From Gentiana macrophylla (lineage: Eukaryota; Streptophyta; Magnoliopsida; Gentianales; Gentianaceae): a DNA stretch of 64,000 nt. Positions 57,089 through 64,000 of this stretch are shown in pieces. The first letter of the stretch is position 1, and the number at the start of each line of letters is the position of its first letter. The notes under the pieces are model-generated. The model was not told the DNA's origin. It saw nothing but the letters and a program-made list of their open reading frames with translations, and made no database searches. The DNA lies in contig CM047810.1 in assembly GCA_026214975.1 (NCBI GenBank), positions 35,265,318 to 35,329,317 on the forward strand, in the 5' to 3' direction. The translations under genes were made by a program, and so were the position numbers.

Positions 57089-57185
57089 GGTGCTTTTTTT
57101 TTTTTCTTCTTCTTTTTTTGGTTGACCCCAGTTTTTCTTCTTAACATGTTGAGTTGAGAATGACTTGTGCCTTTTTTTTCTTTGA

Positions 57186-57191
57186 AATAAA
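57186..57191 (+). terminator. Polyadenylation signal after the peroxiredoxin gene
   Basis: AATAAA lies about 100 bp after the stop codon, behind T-rich sequence. Confidence 0.5.
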
Positions 57192-58470
57192 AGGATGTAG
57201 ATCGAGTTTCATGTACTGAGGATTGTAAGATACACATGAAATCTCACTTATGGACTTATGTTACTATGTTTCTTTTGCTTCTGGTGTGTGCCCGGTAACT
57301 GTTTGATTTATTTCTCTGTGGTTTGGTTTGGTTTGGTTTGGTTTGTCTATTCTCTTTGATTTTAGTTACCAAATTTTGTGAGTATCAATTACAAGGTTGA
57401 TGGTTTGCCAAGATTAGGAGATATATCAGCATTAGCTTGAGTAGGAGAGAAAAAATTGATCAAGTGTAGGATTTGTTGGAAAATTAACACAAAAATGAAG
57501 TGGATTCCAAGGATTGTCCCTCACAATTATCACAAAGGGAACAACCTAAAATCTCTTTTAGGATACAATGGATGGTATTTGATTCAAACGGTGACTCGTG
57601 TGATCAAACCATACATAGTCAAAGAATATACTGATGATGATGCTTATGAGTTGAATGAATTCATGTTTGTAGTCTAATGCCTTTTTATAGGCAAAACACT
57701 GTCATTTCAGAAATGTTGCAAGAACAATAGGCATTACTCTTAGCATGCAGAGTCATTTCTCTTCAGCTTCACAGAGGTGCATCCATTTAAATAGGTGGAA
57801 GAACCCTGTTGTGTTGCGGTAACATTTGATTTGATAGGATACTCGATCACAAACGATCATTAAAACATGCAAATTATGAAAAGATATCTAACAAGATTAA
57901 AGACCAAAACAGGCTGGAAATTAGTAATGAAATAAGCCATGGTTTTGTGCTTGCAAGATTTTTTAAGAAACTTGTGTATGAGAATTGCTTGTTTATCCTG
58001 GTCTTCTTATTCAGACGGTATGCTTGTGATCTTTCTTCTATATATATAAAAACTAAATTCCATAGCACGTATGGCAAATTATGTGTGCAGACGTTAGTGC
58101 GTTTGCTCAAATTGCAGATTTTAGTTGGTGTTCTTGCATTGTTAATTATATGGAAGCGTTTCTTTGCGGTTATGTTGCTCATGTTTTGCATGAAGTGTTG
58201 GCCTTGCGGTATGATATTCAAGAAATCTGTGGAGTTCCTTTGTGAAACCATTCTCTCAACATCCCATTGTAGTAATGGATGATTTCAGAAAATATATGAA
58301 GTCTGATAAAGTGTACCAGACTGTCTTAGTATTATTGCCTAAAATATTTTTGACCATATCTTTCCTTTTTAAGTGGTTTTAAACTTTTAATGGTTGGATG
58401 GATGTTGGAAGAGCTATACTGGTGTTTAAGCAGTAATTGTAGGATAGCTTCAAAATTAAGCTGGCTCAAT
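57192..58470. other. Intergenic region downstream of the peroxiredoxin gene
   Basis: Contents: (GGTTT)n microsatellite at about 57323-57345; a 73-residue open frame at 57456-57677 ending VKEYTDDDAYELNEFMFVV, which I do not recognise; and a possible decayed exon at 58090-58245 on the plus strand. The exon's 51 residues follow a TGTGTGCAG acceptor and include FAQIADFSWCSCIVNYMEAF and GYVAHVLHEVLALRYD. Coding is suggested by composition only, and I could not assign a family. Confidence 0.3.
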
Positions 58471-58476
58471 ACCAGT

Positions 58477-58711
58477 CCAAGTGTATGGACCTCGATCCCC
58501 GCCGGTGCAAGGTGTACCGTTCCCCCGACGGTGCATTGAAACGGTGTCGTTTCGATCCGAAACGACGCCGTCTCGATGCGATGTAAAAAATAAAAATAAA
58601 AAACACAGTCAAAACGGCGTCGTTTGGATCGAACGACACCGTTTCGTCTGATTGTCGAGGCAAATTGTGCAAGCTTGCACCGTTGGGGATCTTTTCCCCC
58701 AAGTGTATGGA
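58477..58711. repeat. Foldback (hairpin) element with 13-bp flanking repeats
   Basis: An inverted repeat of about 80 bp per arm: 58494-58575 (GATCCCCGCCGGTGCAAG ... GAAACGACGCCGT) and 58612-58693 (AAAACGGCGTCGTTTGGATC ... GCACCGTTGGGGATC), with a loop of about 36 bp. Direct repeats CCAAGTGTATGGA lie outside at 58477-58489 and 58699-58711. It could be a MITE-like element or a folded copy of another transposon. Confidence 0.7.
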
Positions 58712-58999
58712 GTACACGTTGGCGGACGGTATTGCCAGGTAAAAAAGGTTAGGACCTAAGGGCGTCCACAACAATGACTCAATGCCACCCTTTAAACACC
58801 TCGTTTTCCATTTCAGTTATATTTTTTCAACACCCTAAAAAAAATTCACTGCAACGAGTATCCTTATACAATTCTCTAAAAACTATTTTTCTCTTGATTA
58901 GATATCAATATACTTTTTTTTTTTAACATCCAAATATATAATCAAGCAAAATTCGTTCAGCAATTCGAGAAAGTTCAAGAAACAGAGCAAATCAACAAC
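58712..58999. other. Unannotated AT-rich interval
   Basis: I see no gene, repeat pair or promoter that I can support. Confidence 0.4.
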
Positions 59000-59235
59000 A
59001 AATAAAACAACCAACCTTGCAAAGCAAGTTTCTCCCCCTATAGTGGAAAGAGCAAGAAATTTTAGACTTGTTTGGTGTATAGATTAGTCATTAGTATGCT
59101 TTACTACTTGATTTTCTTTGTAACCGCGATGGTTTTCTGAATCTTTGAGAAGTAATAAAGAGATCCTTTGACAAAAACAAAAAAAAAAGAATTAAATAAA
59201 ACACCCAACCTTGCAAAGCAAATTTCTCCCCCTAT
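59000..59235 (+). mobile_element. Short poly(A)-tailed insertion with ~42-bp target duplication
   Basis: A 42-bp sequence beginning AAATAAAACA and ending TCTCCCCCTAT occurs at 59000-59041 and 59194-59235 with about four differences. The 152 bp between look like a transcript 3' end: TTGTAACCGCGATGG, GTAATAAAGAGATCC, then CTTTGACAAAAACAAAAAAA. A 5'-truncated LINE tail or processed transcript is the simplest reading. Confidence 0.55.
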
Positions 59236-59364
59236 TTTTATTTTTTATTTTTTATTTTTATTTTTTTAACATCAATCATTTCCTTTCTTCGAATCCCTCT
59301 TGCCCACATTTTCAAATTAAACTCCTAGGGAAAGTGTCGTTTATATTGTAAAACGAAGTGATTT

Positions 59365-59609
59365 AAAACCAAGTAGGTTGGCTCAAGTGGTAAGTGACTT
59401 GAGAATGTCTAGAGGGGTCACCGGTTCGATTCTCCTCTGAGACGTCATGTTGAATCTTGGCCAGACCTTACCCCTCCGTAAGAGTCAGACTTGGCCGTAC
59501 CCCTGAGTAAGAGTCAGATTCTGCAGGCACGACCCGTGCCGAACTCCGGATTAGTCGGATCAGCGGGTTCCGGATACCGGGAGATTTAACCAATAAATAA
59601 ATAAATAAT
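59365..59609 (+). mobile_element. tRNA-derived SINE with TSD GAAGTGATTT
   Basis: A Pol III promoter is visible: box A TGGCTCAAGTGG at 59379-59390 and box B GGTTCGATTCT at 59423-59433 (44-bp spacing). The 3' end is (AATA)-rich (CAATAAATAAATAAATAAT). Ten-bp direct repeats GAAGTGATTT lie at 59355-59364 and 59610-59619. It has no coding capacity and depends on a LINE in trans. Confidence 0.85.
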
Positions 59610-59710
59610 GAAGTGATTTTGTTTTTTTTTTCCCTGTTGTTTTTTTTAGTGTAATTGATTTTTCATACTTTCTTTGGTGAAGCTCCTGATTTATGCAACA
59701 ACTAAGAAAA

Positions 59711-59987
59711 TGTAGAAACTGTTATGAAAAATGGATGTTCATTCCAAGACTTTACATATATCCTTAGTTAAAATAATATCATTCATTCTATAATTTATGG
59801 ATTCTAAAAGCCATAATCATTCATTAGTATTCATTGTATTAGTTACAAACTTGTTTTGTTGTACCTATATATTTATCACTTTTGTAAGATGTGATGAGAA
59901 GAGATGAAGTAATATAAAATGATCCTTTTGTCTAAGTCTTTGTTCTTGTAGAATAATTTCATACCAATTATAAATTATTTTATAACA
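59711..59987 (+). repeat. Probable 5' LTR of copia F
   Basis: A stretch from TGTAGAAACTG to ATTTTATAACA is followed directly by CGTTACCATCACGAGACTCT. That resembles the conserved junction CGTTATCAGCACGAG in one copia group. TATA-like CCTATATATTTATC is at about 59864. The start is tentative, since the partner LTR is outside the window. Confidence 0.5.
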
Positions 59988-60839
59988 CGTTACCATCACG
60001 AGACTCTACCACTGATAAATCAAACAGCTTAGCATTTGATTGGAAAATCTTTAGGAGTTTTTTTTGAAGAAAACTACGAAGGCCTAAAGATCAACAATGA
60101 AGATTTAAAAGAAGAGGCATGTTGGTGTTCACTTGATGGTTGAATACCACAAGTGCTATATTGGATATTGCAAGATCACGGGAGACAACCAAGATAAAAA
60201 TACAATTTTGGCAGTCTCGAAAATTTTATATTGCTTGTGGTAAGTATTGATCTCGGGTATGTTGTTTGTGGTAAGTATTGAGGTAAATTTTTTTTTTATA
60301 TGTTTCAATTCATTTTGATTTTTTTTTGTATGATTATACTATAAGTATTTTGATACTAGTGAGATTGATGATATCAATAAACTGATGATGATATCAATCG
60401 GAAAATGATATGATCATATAAAGATGATCAATATTTTGATAGTATATATATATGGACATGAAATTCAAGAATAGCCTTTGAATGGCATAAAGTGTATATA
60501 GAATTCACATAAATGGAATATGAAACTTGATATTGATTAAAGATGATGACAACATTTGATTCATCGTGAGTGCGACAACGCACATTATACCGTGAAAAAA
60601 AAATCTCAATTAGAAAAAAAAATGGGAAAAGAAAATGATAATATATGCAAGAGCTGTTTTTCTATAATGTTTCAAAAGAGCCATTGAAATAAAATTGTTT
60701 AGTGATGAATATTTATTGATTACAAATACAATTTTTGGACAGAAATGTTTATTAGAAAAGCTGCATACTCTATCTTCTGACATATATTATACTACAAAAT
60801 ATAACAGCAGCTGAATTTCATCACATAGTAGACCAGAAG
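59988..60839 (+). other. Copia F leader and unrecognised interior
   Basis: AT-rich, with ATGATATCAAT repeats near 60365-60410. No recognisable gag. The element seems to have lost or degraded gag. Confidence 0.4.
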
Positions 60840-61425
60840 TCTATTGATTCCAATGATTTTATGATATGGCATGATTGCCTCGGGCATCTCAGTTCCACAA
60901 TGATAAGACATATAATGGAGAATTCACATGGCCATTCGTTAAAAGATCAAGTGTTTAATTCTAGTGAATTCTTATGTGTTGCCTGCTCACAGGGCAAATT
61001 CATTATTAAACATTCACCGGTTAAAGTTGATACTGAATCACCTACATTTCTAGAACGAATTAAGGGTGATATATGTGGATCTATAGATCCACTGTGTGGA
61101 CCTTTTAAATATTTTATGGTGCTAATTGATGAATCGACAAGATGGTCACATGTATGTTTATTATCTACTCGTAACATGCATTTGCTAGATTGTTGGCTCA
61201 AATAATAAGTTACGAGCACAATTTTCTGACTATCCAATTAAGAAAATTCGTTTGGATAATGCCGGTGAATGTTCATCACATAAGTTTGATGATTATTTCA
61301 TGTCAATTGGAATAGGTGTGGAACATCCCGTGGCTAATGTTCACACACAAAATGGCTTAGCCGATTGAAACAAAATTGTTCGAAATAAAGCTCTATGCTA
61401 TCCCGAGTCTCGAATTTTTTTATTG
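60840..61425 (+). pseudogene. Copia F integrase
   Basis: The frame 60861-61205 begins MIWHDCLGHLSSTMIRHIME with the His ligands and SEFLCVACSQGKF with the Cys ligands of the integrase zinc finger. RIKGDICGSIDPLCGPF (first Asp) and FMVLIDESTRWSHVCLLSTR follow. The next segments are frameshifted: RLDNAGE-like at about 61249-61267 (second Asp) and HPVANVHTQNGLAD-like at about 61325-61366. The Glu is not in frame. Confidence 0.8.
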
Positions 61426-63590
61426 AATTTTATTTAGATATGCAGAAAAATGAATATCATATCGAGACATAAAAAAAGGGAGGATTTACTCATGCTAAAT
61501 TACATTTTCTCGATGATTTGAACAATATATTTGAAAATGATGACATATGTCCATTCCTAGAAAAGTATGTGACAAATATAATATGCATGAGTAATGCAAT
61601 GATATATGTACTATATTACATAAGATGCATCATGTTATACATTTTCATTTCGTAAAATGAATACGATCAAATATAATTATGTATGATGCATCATTCTATA
61701 CAAGTACATTCTGTCAAGTGAATGTCATCAAATTAAAATTTTAAGATGTATCATTCCATTTAATGAAAGGAACGTGAAAAATATTATCTTTTGGAGATAT
61801 CAATTACCGTTGTCATATCAAAATGAGACAACGGATGAAACGATATTAAAATGTCAAACTCCAGAAGAGATTATTCCACAGCTTGAAATATATTCATGGA
61901 GTTTGTTGATACCCGCATAAGAGGATATCACATAAAAATGTAGATTCCGTCACGGGTTATTGCAAATATTCTGGATATTGATTGTGATAAAAGTATTGTC
62001 CGAGATTTGCGGGAGGAAAAATAAATACAAATAAATCAATTCTCGTGACAAACATTATAATATAAATGAACTTGAAATTCATATCTAAATAGTAGTGATT
62101 GATTCACGTAATATACATACTGTGTTGACACAATTTATCATGTGAATTATTTTATGAACGTTCTGGTAATATAGAAGTCATAGAAGGGAATGTCTTAAAA
62201 TAGCTATATAGCCTATCAATATAAGACACAATAAGCATTGTCAATCTCATGTGGGGGGAGAAAAAGAACATGAAGTTCATTTTATTATATTATTTTATCG
62301 AAACCCCTAGAAGAATGTCAAAAATAATGTTAATGATTCTTGAAGAATCTGAAATGACATGGTGTTATGTTGATATTTATTCTAAATGCATGAAGCGTAT
62401 GAGATGTTTGTTTCCACAAGATATAAATCTTATAGATATGAGATATTTAAATAAATTTTATAATCATTGGAAACTAAAGTCAAATAGGACTTGATCATGA
62501 GGTTGATTTAGCAAACCATTGTGTTTCAAAATGTGTAAATCGCTTAAACGAATGACAGAGCATCAAATTACAGCTCAGTGCAATTACTACAATTTTAACG
62601 AAGATCATTTCCGGCATTAAGGGGAGATCCCCATTTTAGAATTAAAGAATGCCGAGAAATTTTATAAACATAAAGATCTTCCACGCATCAGTCTAACTGA
62701 ATCGCGAAATTGTTTTTACTTGCAGTATTTAGCAAGTAATGTGCCGGATTCTTTTATTCAACATAAAAGAGTGACTTTTAAAAATGCACCAAATGAAATT
62801 TGATTGTTAATATTATCTACGCGAGAAGCATAGAAGACCGATTAGTGTAAAACATAGAAATCCACGGAAAATAAATTCGAAATTGATATTAAGTCACTCA
62901 TGAAATCTCTTGAAGAGATTCGTCTTGAAGAGAAAAACCCCGAATGAATTCGCACGTGCATCAAATGATCAAATACCGTGGTTGCGGAACAACCGGATCC
63001 ATGCATTGATAAGGATTCGGTTTTATGCTAATATCGAATAAGCAAAGTATTTTATGGGAGAAATTTATAATATATTATCACAGTCGTCGACGACGTATAT
63101 GCCTTATAATTTGTTATCATAATCTGGATCCAGAACCCAAGTCAATAATAGAGTGCTAGAAGCACATAGACTGTGTTATAAAATCAAATAAGCAATGAAG
63201 GCTGATTTTGACTTGAATTTGGTTTTGTAATAGCCAAATATTTATTTTGATCAATTACAATCTTCCATTACGCATAACATCATGTTCCGCTACTTAATGA
63301 CTCTGGCAGCAACTATGATATTTTATATGACGCCGTGACCGTATATTTATAGGTCATTAGACGTGAATAGTTATGTGAAAATCTATCATGGATCTCGACA
63401 TAAAATTGCAACGTGTATATTGTTCAGTAAGGTCGAATATAATCAATGAGTAAATTCCTCATGAAGTAACTCATGAATAATGACATGAATCGTTTGATAT
63501 TACATCCTCCATTATTTTATGAAGACAAATGTTGATTGTGTTGCAAGTGTTGCACAAATGAGTAGTGTGTATGTCAGTGTTTAGCCCCTA
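61426..63590 (+). pseudogene. Copia F RT/RNase H region, heavily decayed
   Basis: Gene order predicts reverse transcriptase and RNase H here. Only short hints are visible: an AKLHFLDDLN-like stretch near 61495 and WSLLIPA-like sequence near 61900. AT content is high. I could not locate a YVDD box with confidence. Confidence 0.5.
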
Positions 63591-63745
63591 CATTTCAAAT
63601 TGAACTCTAAAAGAGATATGACTTATAAAAAGTATGCTATAGTGAAAGATTTGTTCACTAAGTTCATTCCAACATCTATTTTGGAAAAATATGTTTACCG
63701 TATAGTATTAGAATTCGTACATTTGAAAGAATGTTGTCGTCAGGG
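63591..63745 (+). pseudogene. Copia F RNase H C-terminus
   Basis: KDLFTKFIPTSILEKYVYRI followed by LEFVHLKE is the conserved end of copia RNase H (DLFTKALPTS...). A polypurine tract CAGGGGGAG follows at about 63738-63748. Confidence 0.75.
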
Positions 63746-64000
63746 GGAGCGACAACTTCAAAACAATCTTGATGCTTTGGTTCTGAATAAAAATGACTGT
63801 ACTTTTTTTCCCTTTAACTAAGTTTTTTCCCACTGGGTTTTCTTAGTTAAAAGTTTTTAACGAGGCAGTCAGTGCAACACATAAAAACGCATATGTCATG
63901 AACTATTTTCCTTGTCTAGTTTTTGTCCCTCTGAGTTTTTCTAGCAAAGTTAATAGTACGTGACATATACGTTATGCAACTTGGATAGAGCATTCAATTC
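63746..64000 (+). other. Copia F 3' region after pol
   Basis: TTTTTTCCCACTGGGTTTTC and TTTTTAACGAGGCA (about 63826-63867), with a second TTTGTCCCTCTGAGTTTT (about 63926), form a 3' signature I know from plant copia elements downstream of pol. The 3' LTR is not reached before the window ends. Confidence 0.55.

Noticed and set aside
57947..58282. 111-residue hydrophobic frame
   Set aside because: A different frame of the same DNA (58090-58245) looks more protein-like and follows a splice acceptor; the hydrophobic frame is probably a shadow.
59365..59440. tRNA gene suggested by box A and box B
   Set aside because: No cloverleaf 3' half or acceptor stem is visible; an A-rich tail and TSD show a SINE.

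Overview
This is a transposon-dense stretch of plant nuclear DNA, almost certainly from a eudicot. It holds Athila-type Ty3/gypsy elements with tRNA-Asp-like primer sites, several Ty1/copia families with Met-tRNA-like primer sites, a Mutator-like transposon (MULE) carrying a ULP1-type protease gene, TRIM elements, a tRNA-derived SINE and one clearly intact host gene, a plastid type II peroxiredoxin. I cannot name the species. Most boundaries below rest on target-site duplications (TSDs) that I could read directly, so the nesting is well supported. Almost every transposon reading frame is broken by small indels.

Layout. 1-18638: a copia on the minus strand (B, 5' LTR near 18362-18626) is cut in its integrase by an Athila element (773-14305). 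The Athila is cut in its 5' LTR by a plus-strand copia (A, only its 3' end in the window, 1-772). Copia B gag also holds a solo copia LTR (16162-17959, TSD GAATC). 18639-42524: the LTR of another copia (D, starting TGTTGGAACTTT) was hit by a composite of two TRIMs in inverted orientation (18765-21310, TSD GAAAC) and by a complete copia C (21479-30108, TSD ATATA). Copia C holds a solo Athila LTR (23631-25227, TSD ACTAT) and a second LTR-like insert. The leader of D then holds a 9.3-kb MULE (31130-40446, 9-bp TSD TAGATTAAA). A copia integrase fragment follows.

42772-55071: a large non-coding LTR element on the minus strand (TSD GTATA). Its interior is mostly four families of tandem repeats (about 76, 87, 43 and 188 bp). 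A 5.8-kb non-autonomous Athila relative (48578-54355, TSD ACCCT) sits in its primer binding site. 55306-56130 is an old copia LTR remnant running up to the peroxiredoxin gene (56411-57088). Beyond the gene lie a foldback element, a LINE-tail-like insertion, a SINE with a 10-bp TSD and a decayed copia that runs off the right edge.

How parts relate. The non-autonomous element at 48578 shares LTR architecture, primer site and about 1 kb upstream of the 3' LTR with the coding Athila at 773-14305, so it was probably mobilised by such an element. The MULE has the two-gene layout of ULP-bearing MULEs: protease-like gene on plus, transposase on minus, converging. The observations most worth a second look are the phased TGTCACTGCA motif confined to MULE introns and flanks, the inverted TRIM dimer inserted as one unit, the palindromic GGACG..CGTCC clusters upstream of TATA boxes in Athila elements, and the repeat-filled LTR element.
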